From NCBI RefSeq assembly GCF_018613715.1, contig NZ_JAGGPT010000005.1:186001-250000 (forward strand): a stretch of DNA of 64,000 bases. Reading direction: 5' to 3'. This DNA comes from Chryseobacterium sp. ISL-6 (GTDB lineage Bacteria > Bacteroidota > Bacteroidia > Flavobacteriales > Weeksellaceae). Below are positions 9,431-18,781 of the stretch, in pieces. Below the pieces are notes generated by a model, which searched no databases, was not told the origin of the DNA, and worked only from the letters and a program-made list of their open reading frames with translations. Made by a program: the position numbers and the translations under genes. Numbering within the stretch: position 1 is the stretch's first letter; the number at the start of each line of letters is the position of its first letter.

Positions 9431-9646
9431 ATGATGAACAATATACAAGACGAATTTCAAGTTCTAAAAGACGAATTGAGAAAATTGAATATCGAAGTAC
9501 AAAAAGTAGTAAAAGTAGGAAATGGAAGCATGGACTTTCATGAAGTATTTTATAAGTCTCCCAAATATGAGGAGGTGAAAACAATCTATGTGCAGCGTCA
9601 CAATTTAGATGATCTTATCGTCAAATTCAGACAAGCTTATAGCTAA
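9431..9646 (+). CDS. Small cytosolic protein of unknown function (71 aa)
   Basis: The frame is open from 9365, but the ATG at 9431 (first of a double ATG) gives a compact 71-residue protein, and the extension upstream of it is low-complexity. It has no signal peptide or membrane segment. The charged helical start (NIQDEFQVLKDELRKLNIEVQKVV) suggests a short coiled coil, followed by a mixed segment ending in FRQAYS. No family was recognised. It stands alone between a promoter-sized gap and a strong terminator, which supports a real monocistronic gene. Confidence 0.65.
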   Translation: MMNNIQDEFQVLKDELRKLNIEVQKVVKVGNGSMDFHEVFYKSPKYEEVKTIYVQRHNLDDLIVKFRQAYS

Positions 9647-9657
9647 AATAAAAATAA

Positions 9658-9690
9658 AAGACGCGCCACAGAATTTCTGTGGCGCGTCTT
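9658..9690. terminator. Strong bidirectional terminator
   Basis: A GC-rich perfect stem (arms AAGACGCGCCACAG / CTGTGGCGCGTCTT) with a 5-base loop lies between two convergent genes. The T-run on the plus side is short; on the minus side the stem is followed by CTTTTATTTTTATTTT. Confidence 0.85.
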
Positions 9691-9707
9691 ATTAATGGGA
9701 TATGTAT

Positions 9708-11000
9708 TTAATCCTTATTTAATGTTGATGTTTCTTTGGTGTCTTTCATTCGGGCATATACGACCAATGAAAAGAATATACACGCTGTGATATACCAATA
9801 AAAGTAAGACTCCATATTAGATTGTTTAAGCCAAAGAGCAATATATTCTGCCGTTCCTCCAAAAATAGCGACTGTTAAAGCGTAAGGTAGACCAACGCCA
9901 AGTGCCCGTACTTCGGATGGGAAAAGTTCTGCCTTTACTACAGCATTAATCGAAGTATAACCACTTACTATAATTAAAGCGATCATAATTAAAAAGAATG
10001 CACCCCACATGGAAGTTGTTGTACTCAAGGCAGTAAGCAGGGGTACAGTACAAAGGGTTCCTAAAATTCCAAATCCTAAAAGCAATGGTCTTCTTCCAAT
10101 CCTGTCTGATAAGCCACCAAAAACCGGTTGGAGGCATGCGAAAATAAATAAGGAGATAAAAGAGATCAGTGTAGATTGTTCTTTTGTGAGATGAACGGTA
10201 TTCACAAGGAATTTCTGCATATAGGTAGTGTAGGTATAGAAAGCTAATGTTCCTCCTAAAGTTAACCCTACAACAGTAAGAAGAGCTTTGGGATGTTTAA
10301 GAAGCTCAGTAATAGTTCCTTTTTTCTTATCGCTTACTTCCTTTTTATTTTCAAAAGCTTCCGTTTCATGAAGGTTAGCCCGTAAATATAAAGCGATAAT
10401 CGATAGGGCTGCTCCGATGATAAAAGGTATCCTCCAACCCCAATCTTCCAACTGTGCCTCCGTTAAAAGCAATTTTTGTAAAACCAACTGAATTCCCAGT
10501 GCAATCAGCTGACCACCAATAAGCGTTACATATTGAAAGCTTGAATAAAAGCCCCGTCTGTCTTCGGTGGCCATCTCACTGAGGTACGTTGCTGAAACTC
10601 CATATTCTCCACCTACACTTAACCCTTGCAATAATCTAGCAATTAAAAGTAAGATGGGTGCCAAAATACCTATGGTTTCATAGGTCGGGGTAAGGGCAAT
10701 AAGCAAAGAACCAAATGACATCAGTAAAACGGAAAGGGTCATTGCTTTTTTTCTTCCGATCTTATCGGCAATACTTCCAAAAAGCCATCCTCCAATAGGA
10801 CGCATTAGAAATCCTACTGCAAATATCCCTGCAGTATTCATCAGTTGAGCATTAAGATCCGAATCCGGGAAAAATGAATTGGAAAAATAAATGGCAAAGG
10901 CTGCATAGGCATACCAATCATACCATTCTACAAGATTTCCAATGGAACCACCAACGATGGCTTTGATCCTTTGGGCGGTTGTAATTTGAGTCGTATTCAT
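9708..11000 (-). CDS. MFS transporter, metabolite:H+ symporter (MHS) family
   Basis: Inner-membrane secondary transporter, 430 residues, about 12 helices. The N-terminus GGSIGNLVEWYDWYAYAAFA is diagnostic of the MHS group (KgtP, ProP, ShiA relatives). The MFS loop motif GSIADKIGRKKAM and its second-half copy GGLSDRIGRRPLL are both present, and the helix-4 stretch LLQGLSVGGEYGVSATYLSE is well conserved. The substrate is probably a carboxylate or zwitterion (2-oxoglutarate, citrate, proline or betaine-like); the exact one cannot be told. It lies 21 bases downstream of an outer-membrane porin-like gene, so the pair probably moves one substrate across both membranes. Confidence 0.92.
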   Translation of the reverse strand: MNTTQITTAQRIKAIVGGSIGNLVEWYDWYAYAAFAIYFSNSFFPDSDLNAQLMNTAGIFAVGFLMRPIGGWLFGSIADKIGRKKAMTLSVLLMSFGSLLIALTPTYETIGILAPILLLIARLLQGLSVGGEYGVSATYLSEMATEDRRGFYSSFQYVTLIGGQLIALGIQLVLQKLLLTEAQLEDWGWRIPFIIGAALSIIALYLRANLHETEAFENKKEVSDKKKGTITELLKHPKALLTVVGLTLGGTLAFYTYTTYMQKFLVNTVHLTKEQSTLISFISLFIFACLQPVFGGLSDRIGRRPLLLGFGILGTLCTVPLLTALSTTTSMWGAFFLIMIALIIVSGYTSINAVVKAELFPSEVRALGVGLPYALTVAIFGGTAEYIALWLKQSNMESYFYWYITACIFFSLVVYARMKDTKETSTLNKD

Positions 11001-11021
11001 AGGGGTAATATATTAAATTTT

Positions 11022-12434
11022 TTAAAGTATAATTTGCAAAGACAATAAGAATTCTCCTTTTCTGTCAAAAATTGTTTTCGATGTCAGATCATATAGTGGT
11101 CTGCTGCTGTATTGCGCAACTATTCTTGCATTCTGACCATATAAATAGAAATTGGCACCCACATCATAATAGCTTCCACTTTGGTTAAGCGCTTTCATAT
11201 CTTTCAATGCATAGTTAAAGAAGGGCTGTACTTTCAGGATCTTACTGAATTTAGGAAGAACAAAACCCACTTGAGAAAACCAGATATTTCCTGTTCCCAT
11301 CAAAACTCTGTTATTTCCTGCTCCTTCTAATGCCTTTTGTCCTGTAAATTGTGGATCTGGAGTACCTGGATTCAGAAGCCCGCTTACCCTTAAATAATTC
11401 GGACCATAGTTGTAATTATAATAAACAGAATATAAGGTTAATCCCATTTCCTTATTCTTATTTCCTAATGGAAGTTCTGAATAAACATCTGCGCCAAAAA
11501 CATTGGCATCATGAGATTCAAAAACATTTTCTGAAGGTTGAGATTGAGTGGCATCCTTAGTGGTATAAAAGCCTGCTCCAAAGTTTAATATTTTTTTAGC
11601 TGCAAGATTATTTCCGGGAAGAAAAGAGGTTACGGTAGTTTCTTTATTAAAAAACTGATAAAATGCATATCCTGAATAAGACAATTTCCCACTTTGATTA
11701 TTATCTACAGCAGGTCCTCCAATAGCAGGTTTTAAATTAGTTGCAAAAGGTTTGTTCACACTAAATCTATAATTTAATCTATCAAATTCTCCATGAACGA
11801 AAATACCAAATTGTCTTGAAAACTGATCGGCAATTTCTATAGCAGGAAAATTAAAAACCGGAATATCACCAGCCAGCATTTTCGTAGTACTTGCATTGGT
11901 TAATCTGCTGACACCATTCCATGAGTGAAGTCCTGCTCCCAGATACAAATTGTTTTTATTGGGCTTTCCAGTCTGAAAATCATTTCTCGGAATAATGGCC
12001 AATTCATTATAAGCATCGTGAAAAAAGAATGGGGCTTTTTTTCCGGCACCATTATTTCCAGTACCCGTTCCACCTCCCGAAATAAAAGACTGATTGTTGA
12101 TTCCCATTTGTAAAAAGATAGAATAAAACGGTGTCAGTTGACTTTGAATCGTTAATCTCATTCTTCGGATTCCGGCATCATAGGTTTGTTCTTGAGGAAC
12201 CCCATTCACTAAAGTTCCAGGGTTATTATCAATACTACGTAGCCAAATCTGACTCGAAATACCAAATTTCAGCCATTTGTCTCCTTTTGAATTCAGATTG
12301 ATTTTAAGCTCGCCGATATCCAAAGGATCTTTTTCAGTCACAATTTCTTCAGGGTTCTTATCGACTTTAAGAGTATCCTGGCTATAGGTATATTGTATAG
12401 CAGCTAAACCTAAAATAATGAGAAGTTTTTTCAT
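11022..12434 (-). CDS. Outer-membrane porin-like beta-barrel protein
   Basis: 470 residues. A signal peptide (about 1-18) and a short acidic linker are followed by a barrel-like body with many alternating hydrophobic strands (for example LKFGISSQIWLRS, YSIFLQMGINNQSF) and the C-terminal strand FLLSLQIIL. It contains no plug domain, so it is a porin rather than a TonB-dependent receptor. It is first in a two-gene unit with the MHS transporter, which suggests that it admits the transporter's substrate into the periplasm. The neighbouring two-component system, read in the same direction, is a plausible regulator. Confidence 0.8.
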   Translation of the reverse strand: MKKLLIILGLAAIQYTYSQDTLKVDKNPEEIVTEKDPLDIGELKINLNSKGDKWLKFGISSQIWLRSIDNNPGTLVNGVPQEQTYDAGIRRMRLTIQSQLTPFYSIFLQMGINNQSFISGGGTGTGNNGAGKKAPFFFHDAYNELAIIPRNDFQTGKPNKNNLYLGAGLHSWNGVSRLTNASTTKMLAGDIPVFNFPAIEIADQFSRQFGIFVHGEFDRLNYRFSVNKPFATNLKPAIGGPAVDNNQSGKLSYSGYAFYQFFNKETTVTSFLPGNNLAAKKILNFGAGFYTTKDATQSQPSENVFESHDANVFGADVYSELPLGNKNKEMGLTLYSVYYNYNYGPNYLRVSGLLNPGTPDPQFTGQKALEGAGNNRVLMGTGNIWFSQVGFVLPKFSKILKVQPFFNYALKDMKALNQSGSYYDVGANFYLYGQNARIVAQYSSRPLYDLTSKTIFDRKGEFLLSLQIIL

Positions 12435-12535
12435 TGATGCTTTATTTGCACCTAAACAATAGATAAATTCTGAAGAATTTCTGAAGTTTTAATCAAAATT
12501 CAATATTTGTTGTTATGTTTTTGAAATTCAGTCGT

Positions 12536-13804
12536 TTATTTTGTGAAATTGACTTTTAATATGTGCTGATTGTTTTCAAAATGATAAGAGATTTCAGAAT
12601 CATAAATCTCCAAAATCTTCTTCACGAGCGCTAGACCGATACCAATCGAGTTTTGATCTGGATTTCCACGCTTGAATCTTTTGAACAATTCTTCAGTAGG
12701 AATAGTAGGCGGATTTCCTGTATTTGAAATCTGAAAATAGCTTTCTGTAAGTGTTACAGCGATCTTTCCATTTTCAATATTGTGTCTTTTAGCATTATTG
12801 ATGAGGTTATTGATAACGATGATGGCTAAGTTTTCATCAAAATTAAGATAAACTTCTTTCTGGATTTCTTTCGTCAGTGTAAGATTCTGAATTTCGAATA
12901 AGTCTTCAAAATAATAAAGCCTTTCAGTAAGCAGTTCTGAAAAATTAATATGATGTGAATCATTTTTTTCAAAATGCTCCAGCTTGGCTAAAAGAATAAG
13001 GGATTGATTAATGGAAGAAAGTCTATCCAGCTCATCATTCATTGAAGAAAGCGTAAGGAGTTGCTTTTCGGAAAGATCACTATCCATCAATAATTCTATC
13101 TTCCCTTTAATAGAGGCCAAAGGGGTTTGTAATTCATGAGAAGTATTTTCTGAAAGTTCCTCTAATAAGTGATAATCTTTTTTTGAACTCTCAGACATTT
13201 TAAGTAGAAAGGTATTTAATGATTTAAATTCTTCCGTCTGTGTTTTCATTAAGCTCATAGAACGATTGTCTTTCAGACTGAACTTTTTGATCTCATCTAT
13301 AGCATGGTAAAAAGGTTCAAGAATTTTTTTAGAAACCAGAACTCCTACGATAATGGTCAGAATAATAAGAAAGACCATAATCCATGCAACAACCATAATG
13401 ATGCTTATGAGGAAATGATTTTCTATGATGGTAATATATCGGACACTTGTTATTGCATATCTTTTTTGATGAATTACTGGATAGGTGATCACCGTAATTT
13501 TGTTGATATAAGATTGTACGCTCTTATTCCAGATGTATTTTTCTTCAATAATCTTTTCTTTGGTATTCTTATAATTTGCGGGAAGGATTTTAACCTGAGT
13601 CTGCCGATGGTGAGAATTAAGATAATCATAAGCAGAGTCTTGCTCCAGTTTTTTGGCGACATAAACATTCAGATCTTCAAGCTTTAGAATGGCAGAACGC
13701 ATAGTAGCTCTTTCAAAGGCAAAATATAGAATTGTAAATCCCGTCGTAAGGACGAAAAATACCAAGATGGTAAATGCTCTTGCAAAACGAAAACTTAAAT
13801 TCAT
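12536..13804 (-). CDS. Sensor histidine kinase (HisKA/HATPase)
   Basis: 422 residues. TM1 (about 10-30) and TM2 (about 132-156) enclose a periplasmic sensor of about 100 residues. A HAMP-like linker follows, then the HisKA H-box SENTSHELQTPLASIKG with phospho-acceptor His223, and then an HATPase_c domain with N-box NLINNAKRHN and G-box SIGIGLALVKKI. It overlaps the response regulator gene by 4 bases (ATGA), so the two are made as a pair. The signal is unknown. The next genes downstream are the porin and MHS transporter, possible targets. Confidence 0.93.
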   Translation of the reverse strand: MNLSFRFARAFTILVFFVLTTGFTILYFAFERATMRSAILKLEDLNVYVAKKLEQDSAYDYLNSHHRQTQVKILPANYKNTKEKIIEEKYIWNKSVQSYINKITVITYPVIHQKRYAITSVRYITIIENHFLISIIMVVAWIMVFLIILTIIVGVLVSKKILEPFYHAIDEIKKFSLKDNRSMSLMKTQTEEFKSLNTFLLKMSESSKKDYHLLEELSENTSHELQTPLASIKGKIELLMDSDLSEKQLLTLSSMNDELDRLSSINQSLILLAKLEHFEKNDSHHINFSELLTERLYYFEDLFEIQNLTLTKEIQKEVYLNFDENLAIIVINNLINNAKRHNIENGKIAVTLTESYFQISNTGNPPTIPTEELFKRFKRGNPDQNSIGIGLALVKKILEIYDSEISYHFENNQHILKVNFTK

Positions 13805-14478
13805 TTGTCAATCCATTTATAACCCAATCCATAAACGGTCTGTAAATAATCTTTACCACCACCATCAATAATCTTTTTCCGAAGGTTCTTTAAATGCTGA
13901 TATACAAAGTCTATATTATCAACACTATAGGTGTAATCTCCCCAAAGGTGGCTGGCAATGGCTTGCTTGGAAAGCATCCTGTTTTGGTTGTTGATGAAGT
14001 AGATCAGTAGATTCAGTTCTTTTTTTGTCAGATTCAGCAATTGGTCATTGACTCTACATTCCTTGGATTCCAGGTCGATTGTAAATTCATTGAAACTGAG
14101 AATACGATGGGCTTCCGGGGTTTTTCTTCTGAGAACGGCCTTTATTCGGGAATGTAATTCAGGTAGTGAGAATGGTTTTGTAATATAATCGTCAGCTCCA
14201 TCATCCAAGCCTGTAAGTTTTGTATCTAAGGAGTTTTTTGCTGAAACAATGATAACACTTGATTCCGGCGCATCATTTTTAATATGTTTAAGAATTTCCA
14301 ATCCATTTCCGTCGGGAAGCATAAGATCCAAAAGGATACAATCATACTCAAAAAGCTCAATTTTTTCTAAAGCTTCTTTTGCATTGGTAGCCACTTCACA
14401 GACGTAATCTTCTTTTTTAAGATAGTCTGTAATGTTGGTAGCCAGATCTTTATGGTCTTCGATGATAAGGATTTTCAT
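13801..14478 (-). CDS. OmpR/PhoB-type response regulator
   Basis: 225 residues. The receiver domain carries the acidic pocket IIEDHKD and phospho-acceptor Asp51 (ILLDLMLPDGNG), with Lys in the ITKPFSLPEL segment. The C-terminal winged-helix DNA-binding domain (about 125-222) ends in the typical LQTVYGLGYKWI. It is the first gene of the two-component operon, and the kinase starts inside its stop (4-base overlap). Confidence 0.94.
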   Translation of the reverse strand: MKILIIEDHKDLATNITDYLKKEDYVCEVATNAKEALEKIELFEYDCILLDLMLPDGNGLEILKHIKNDAPESSVIIVSAKNSLDTKLTGLDDGADDYITKPFSLPELHSRIKAVLRRKTPEAHRILSFNEFTIDLESKECRVNDQLLNLTKKELNLLIYFINNQNRMLSKQAIASHLWGDYTYSVDNIDFVYQHLKNLRKKIIDGGGKDYLQTVYGLGYKWIDK

Positions 14479-14526
14479 GTGAAAATATTAATCAAAATAC
14501 ATTATTGCGGGCTTAAAGATATAAAA

Positions 14527-14554
14527 AAACCATTCTAAAAAATGAGAATGGTTT
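14527..14554 (-). terminator. Intrinsic terminator after the DUF3575-like gene
   Basis: Stem AAACCATTCT / AGAATGGTTT, 8-base loop, followed by a T-run on the minus strand. Confidence 0.8.
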
Positions 14555-14577
14555 CTTAGGGGGTCATTTTCATATTG

Positions 14578-15330
14578 TTAGAACCGATATCCCAAAGATA
14601 GTCCACTTCTAAAACCAGCCCAAGGCCCATCCACTTTTATTCTAGCTCCGTTGGCATTGGTTTCAACGGTATATTTTACGAAAGGAATATCAAGGTTTTC
14701 GATCTCTTTTTTAAGCTGCTGCTGCATTTCAGGGGTAAGTAAAAAATCACTGCTAAGGCTAAAGTCACCTTTTCCACTGCCGTAGTGTGCTCCTGCAATC
14801 CAGAGATCTAAAACTAAATTCTGGCTTCGGGTGAGAAAAAACTGAACCCCAACCATCAATCCACCACTGTTACCGTTAGTACTTCCGGTTCCTTGCAATG
14901 GAATCTGATAAGTAACTCCATTAACAGGTTTAAAATCATAATAGAAATCAAAAGTATTGGAACTTACTTTAGAATATCTGTAATAAGGAGCAACATAAAA
15001 GCCTTTTCCGTAGCCTGCTCCGAGATAGAAACGAGGCTCTACGGTGAAATTGGTAGCCTTAACTCGCAGATTTTGGAAACGGTCTTCATCTTTGTCTTTT
15101 AGAAATGCATTAATGAAAGGAACTTTTCCTTCAGGCATTGTCCCAAATCCAACATTAATAGAAAACCATTGATTAATAGCTCTTTCATAAGATAAATTAA
15201 TATTTCTGACGGCGTATGCAGTTACATTGGTTTTAATAATGTTCATTTTGTTCGACGGAGATTCACTGATTTCCTGGCCATAAACTTTCAAAATAAGGAA
15301 AGAAAAGAAGAGTAAAAGACCTTTTTTCAT
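14578..15330 (-). CDS. Outer-membrane protein, DUF3575-like
   Basis: 250 residues with a signal peptide (about 1-18). The next segment NIIKTNVTAYAVRNINLSYERAINQWFSINVGFG is the usual start of DUF3575-type small outer-membrane barrels in Bacteroidota: a first strand, then a second strand with SYERA. The protein ends in FRSGLSLGYRF, a terminal aromatic residue typical of beta-barrels. No function is known for the family. It is monocistronic and divergent from the TonB-type barrel gene at 15536. Confidence 0.75.
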   Translation of the reverse strand: MKKGLLLFFSFLILKVYGQEISESPSNKMNIIKTNVTAYAVRNINLSYERAINQWFSINVGFGTMPEGKVPFINAFLKDKDEDRFQNLRVKATNFTVEPRFYLGAGYGKGFYVAPYYRYSKVSSNTFDFYYDFKPVNGVTYQIPLQGTGSTNGNSGGLMVGVQFFLTRSQNLVLDLWIAGAHYGSGKGDFSLSSDFLLTPEMQQQLKKEIENLDIPFVKYTVETNANGARIKVDGPWAGFRSGLSLGYRF

Positions 15331-15535
15331 GACTTTAAATTTTCATTAAATATTAGGCGATGGTGTTCGTAAAAGTTGAAGCAAAAAACGGGCAAGAATT
15401 AATCAAAAAGCAAAATTGAGTAAAAATAAGCTCTTCATTTTAAGTTTTATAAGCTTTTAATAGAAGTTAGGATTCGATTACTATGTAATGAATTTCTGAT
15501 CCTGCTTGTTCTATTTATATTATTCCAATTCTGAT

Positions 15536-17623
15536 ATGAAAAAGACCATAGGTGCTGTGTTTTTTCTTTGTGGGGTTTTTGTGTTTTCGCAAGAGGCCGT
15601 AACAAATGATACTATCGATAAAACGAAAACCGCCGAAATCCAGGAGGTAATTATTAAATCTCAGCGTAAAAAACAATTTGCCGATAAGGCTGTTTATACC
15701 TTTGATAAAGATGCTTTAGACAAAGCCCGCTATGCAAAAGATCTCCTGCAGACATTACCGGAGCTGCAACTCGACCCTATTGAAAATAAGCTTAAAAGCA
15801 CCAAAGGTGGAACCTCTTTATTTCTCATCAATGGAATTGAGGCCACGGATATGCAGATCCGAAGTGTGGCACCAAGTGAAGTGGTAAAAGTAGAATACTA
15901 TGATATTCCACCAGCAAGATGGGCAACAAGAGCAGATACGGTGATTAATATCATTACCCGGTCTAACGAGACGGGATATGTTTTTGGAGCCGATGCCAGA
16001 ACAGCCTTGAATACCGGGTTTGTGAACGGATCAGCCTATGCCAATTTTACCAAAGGTAAAAATAACTTCGGGTTAGAATATTCTATTAATTTAAGAGATT
16101 ATAATAATAGAAAAGTACATAGTATCTACGACTACCAGCTGGATAATACTCATTATCTTTCAGATGAAAATAAAAAAGATCATTTTGGATATACCGATCA
16201 AAATATTGCTTTGAGATACACCCGCATGGTTCCCGATAATTATTCATTTCAGGCAAAATTGAATATGGATATTCTTAATAGTTTCGTTAAAGGCAATGGA
16301 GAAAGTTCTTTTTCAAAAGATAATTTAATGGAGGATCATACGATGATGAAAAGAGGTTCTACAGATTATGTGACCCCAACGCTTGATCTTTATTTCTCCA
16401 AAAACCTGAGTAAAAAAGATGAATTAAGTGTGAATCTTGTAGGTTCCCACTTTACAACCGATACATCCGAATTTACAAAAGAATGGGTTACCAATACTGG
16501 GAATCCTGTTTTTGACAATGATATGAACCTTAACACTAAACAAACCGGTTTTGTTGGAGAAATTGCCCACACGCATGACTTTGAAGCAGGAAAACTTTCT
16601 TCAGGTTATCGTATTTCCAATACATCAATCTCGAATGATCTCCAAAACCTTGCAGGTTTCTCACAGTATAAGGTGAATTATTTAGAACAGTATTTTTATA
16701 CAGAATTTTCAGGTAAGATTAAAAAATTCTCATATCGAATCGGAGCAGGGCTTACCAATATTCATAATAAAAGTGCCGAAACTACATTTGATGAGTGGTC
16801 TGTTACACCTAAAATCATTTTAGGATATCAGCTGAAAGGAAATCAGAGTCTGCGTTTGACCAGTAGTTATAAACCAAGAAGTCCATGGAGTGCTGCATTA
16901 AGTAGTAATGTCGTTCAGATGGCACCCAATATTGTGCAAAAAGGAAATCCATTTCTTAAATCACAGTTGACATGGGGAAATAACCTGATTTATTCATTAA
17001 ATAATAAGCATTTTGATTTCAATGCCAATTTATTTTATTCGGATACGCGCCGTACCATTAATCAGTTTTATGTATTAGATGACACTTTTGGAGGTTATGC
17101 TCTTACCTATGAGAATGCAAAAAATTCGAAACAGTATGGGATACAGCTTACGGGTTCCTATAAACCTTTTGGAAACAACCTTCTCGTGATCAAAGCGATG
17201 ATTGCTCCTTCATCAGAAACGGTAAGAACCAGCAAAGGAGCATTGATCAAAAACAATTATATAGCCAATAACCTGGAGCTGTCTTCAGAGTATAAGTCAT
17301 TCTCAATACAGTATCAGTTGAATATTCCTGTTTATATGCTTAGTGGAGCGTTTCTTAATTCAAACGAAAACCAGAATCACATTTTTGTCAGTTATAAACA
17401 TAAAGACTGGACATTTTCTACGGGAATGTACTGGATAGGAATGCCTTCGGAATATAAAACAAAAAGCCTTCCTGAAAGTTTGGTTAACTATTCAAAGGTT
17501 GGTCAGATCATGAACAATAAATCGATGTTTGTTCTGGGATTAAGCTATGATTTTTCTAGGGGTAAGAAAACGGATCTTGAGAAAAAACTGAATAATTCAA
17601 CCGCTCCTGCAGCGACTTTCTAA
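15536..17623 (+). CDS. TonB-dependent-receptor-like outer-membrane barrel
   Basis: The start is placed at 15536 because the signal peptide MKKTIGAVFFLCGVFVFSQ begins there; the frame is open 10 codons further up. The mature protein has a TonB-box-like EIQEVIIKSQ stretch, then a plug domain (about 40-145, ALDKARYAKDLLQTLPELQLD...FLINGIEATDMQIRSV), then a 22-strand-type barrel to the end (695 residues). It lacks the N-terminal carboxypeptidase-like domain found in SusC relatives. The substrate is unknown; no partner lipoprotein gene is adjacent. It stands alone, divergent from the DUF3575-like gene. Confidence 0.85.
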   Translation: MKKTIGAVFFLCGVFVFSQEAVTNDTIDKTKTAEIQEVIIKSQRKKQFADKAVYTFDKDALDKARYAKDLLQTLPELQLDPIENKLKSTKGGTSLFLINGIEATDMQIRSVAPSEVVKVEYYDIPPARWATRADTVINIITRSNETGYVFGADARTALNTGFVNGSAYANFTKGKNNFGLEYSINLRDYNNRKVHSIYDYQLDNTHYLSDENKKDHFGYTDQNIALRYTRMVPDNYSFQAKLNMDILNSFVKGNGESSFSKDNLMEDHTMMKRGSTDYVTPTLDLYFSKNLSKKDELSVNLVGSHFTTDTSEFTKEWVTNTGNPVFDNDMNLNTKQTGFVGEIAHTHDFEAGKLSSGYRISNTSISNDLQNLAGFSQYKVNYLEQYFYTEFSGKIKKFSYRIGAGLTNIHNKSAETTFDEWSVTPKIILGYQLKGNQSLRLTSSYKPRSPWSAALSSNVVQMAPNIVQKGNPFLKSQLTWGNNLIYSLNNKHFDFNANLFYSDTRRTINQFYVLDDTFGGYALTYENAKNSKQYGIQLTGSYKPFGNNLLVIKAMIAPSSETVRTSKGALIKNNYIANNLELSSEYKSFSIQYQLNIPVYMLSGAFLNSNENQNHIFVSYKHKDWTFSTGMYWIGMPSEYKTKSLPESLVNYSKVGQIMNNKSMFVLGLSYDFSRGKKTDLEKKLNNSTAPAATF

Positions 17624-17643
17624 TGATCATTCTATTTACAATA

Positions 17644-17676
17644 AAAATCTCCCATGACAAAGTCGTGGGAGATTTT
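17644..17676. terminator. Bidirectional intrinsic terminator
   Basis: Stem AAAATCTCCCA / TGGGAGATTTT with an inner GAC/GTC pair, between the convergent barrel gene and ribB. Confidence 0.85.
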
Positions 17677-17698
17677 CTGTGCGTTAAATTATTCTGGT

Positions 17699-18349
17699 TT
17701 AGTTCTGGCTGATCATCATTTTACGATATGAATAAATATCCTCAATGGTCACCACACTCATTTCTCTTTTTGTCGCAAACTCTACAATTTCCGGAAGTCT
17801 GGCCATAGAACCATCTTCGTTAGTGAGTTCACAAAGTACAGCATCGTCACCAAGGTTAGCCATTTTTACTAAATCTACACTGCCTTCAGTGTGGCCTCTT
17901 CTTTCGAAAACACCATCTTTTTTAGCAATTAAAGGAAAGACATGCCCCGGACTTGCAATGTGATCTGCTAAAGCATTTTCTGCCACAGCAGTTCTGATCG
18001 TTGTCACACGGTCTTTTGCTGAAACGCCGGATTCAACACCTTCTTTAGCTTCAATAGAAATGGTAAATGCGGTTTGATTTTTACTGTTGTTGGCTTCCAC
18101 CATCGGACGGAGATTTAGATGTTTGCTTTTCTCTTCAGAAATACACAAGCAAACGATGCCGCTGCATTCGCGGATCAAAAGTGCCATATCCTGTTCTGTA
18201 ATGGTGGAGGCAGGAAAGATAATGTCGCCTTCATTTTCACGATTTTCATCGTCTACTAAAAGGATTCCTTTACCTTGTTGTAATTTTAAAAGTGCATTTT
18301 CTACACGTTCTCTGGAGGAAACTCCGAATTTTTCTAATAATTTTTCCAT
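17699..18349 (-). CDS. ribB: 3,4-dihydroxy-2-butanone 4-phosphate synthase
   Basis: Makes the four-carbon unit of riboflavin from ribulose 5-phosphate. 216 residues, the length of stand-alone RibB with no cyclohydrolase II domain fused. Family motifs are clear: acidic active-site loop [15 protein letters not shown], the [11 protein letters not shown] segment (phosphate binding) and GHTEGSVDL near 150, with an acidic ELTNEDGSM. Control is by the FMN riboswitch about 100 bases upstream, which fits a biosynthetic gene shut off by its end product. No other rib gene is in the window. Confidence 0.95.
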   Translation of the reverse strand: MEKLLEKFGVSSRERVENALLKLQQGKGILLVDDENRENEGDIIFPASTITEQDMALLIRECSGIVCLCISEEKSKHLNLRPMVEANNSKNQTAFTISIEAKEGVESGVSAKDRVTTIRTAVAENALADHIASPGHVFPLIAKKDGVFERRGHTEGSVDLVKMANLGDDAVLCELTNEDGSMARLPEIVEFATKREMSVVTIEDIYSYRKMMISQN

Positions 18350-18416
18350 GTTATTTTACTTTAAAAAGTTAAAATACACTTCGGTACATGGAAATGAAAT
18401 ACAACACAATAAGTCC

Positions 18417-18431
18417 ATAAGGTAGCCTTAT
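18417..18431 (-). promoter_or_regulatory. Hairpin between FMN riboswitch and ribB
   Basis: Perfect 6-bp stem ATAAGG / CCTTAT with a 3-base loop just after the aptamer. It may belong to the expression platform. No T-run follows, so it does not look like a simple terminator. Confidence 0.4.
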
Positions 18432-18445
18432 TGATCGTTTCATTT

Positions 18446-18561
18446 TCTTCTCCCATCCAGACTTTAACTGTCGGTTTTGGAATTTCACCAAATCAGTCCT
18501 TTAATAAAAAAGGAGTCGCGGACTGTAACCGCCGGTAGGGAATTACACCCTGCCCCGAAGA
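18446..18561 (-). promoter_or_regulatory. FMN riboswitch (RFN element) upstream of ribB
   Basis: Read on the minus strand, the conserved RFN blocks appear in order: TCTTCGGGGCAGGGTG, AATTCCCTACCGGCGGT, CAGTCCGCGA, GATTTGGTGAAATTCC, CCGACAGT, and GGATGGGAGAAGA. The outer P1 helix pairs TCTTC with GAAGA. This is the classical FMN aptamer. When FMN is bound, ribB expression is expected to fall; the mechanism (transcription or translation) is not evident. Confidence 0.96.
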
Positions 18562-18727
18562 AAACTTATACTAAGTTTTACTGTATGTTTGTTTAATTGT
18601 TCTTTAGTTCATTGATTTTTTATTTAACGCACAGACTGCTAATTTCGGGAAGTTTTTGAAATGGAGAAAATATTTTTCATGCTTTTTATCAATGTACCTT
18701 AAAGAATTTAGAATAGATTTAAAAATA
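18562..18727. other. Leader/promoter region of ribB, no gene seen
   Basis: AT-rich sequence between the hydrolase terminator and the FMN aptamer. It must carry the ribB promoter, but no clear TAnnTTTG box was found. A plus-strand frame here (18656-18925) runs into the antisense of the hydrolase gene and is not protein-like. Confidence 0.5.
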
Positions 18728-18755
18728 AAAACCGCTCTAAGAATTGGAACGGTTT
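18728..18755 (-). terminator. Intrinsic terminator after the hydrolase gene
   Basis: Minus-strand stem AAACCGTTC / GAGCGGTTT (one G-T pair) followed by TTTATTTTTA. Confidence 0.7.
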
Positions 18756-18781
18756 ATTTGGTTTTATTGAAACGGACGTTT

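Noticed and set aside
9175..9441. Minus-strand open frame of 88 codons
   Set aside because: Low-complexity Phe/Leu/Lys/Asn composition, overlaps the upstream region of a better gene, and shows no domain or signal pattern.
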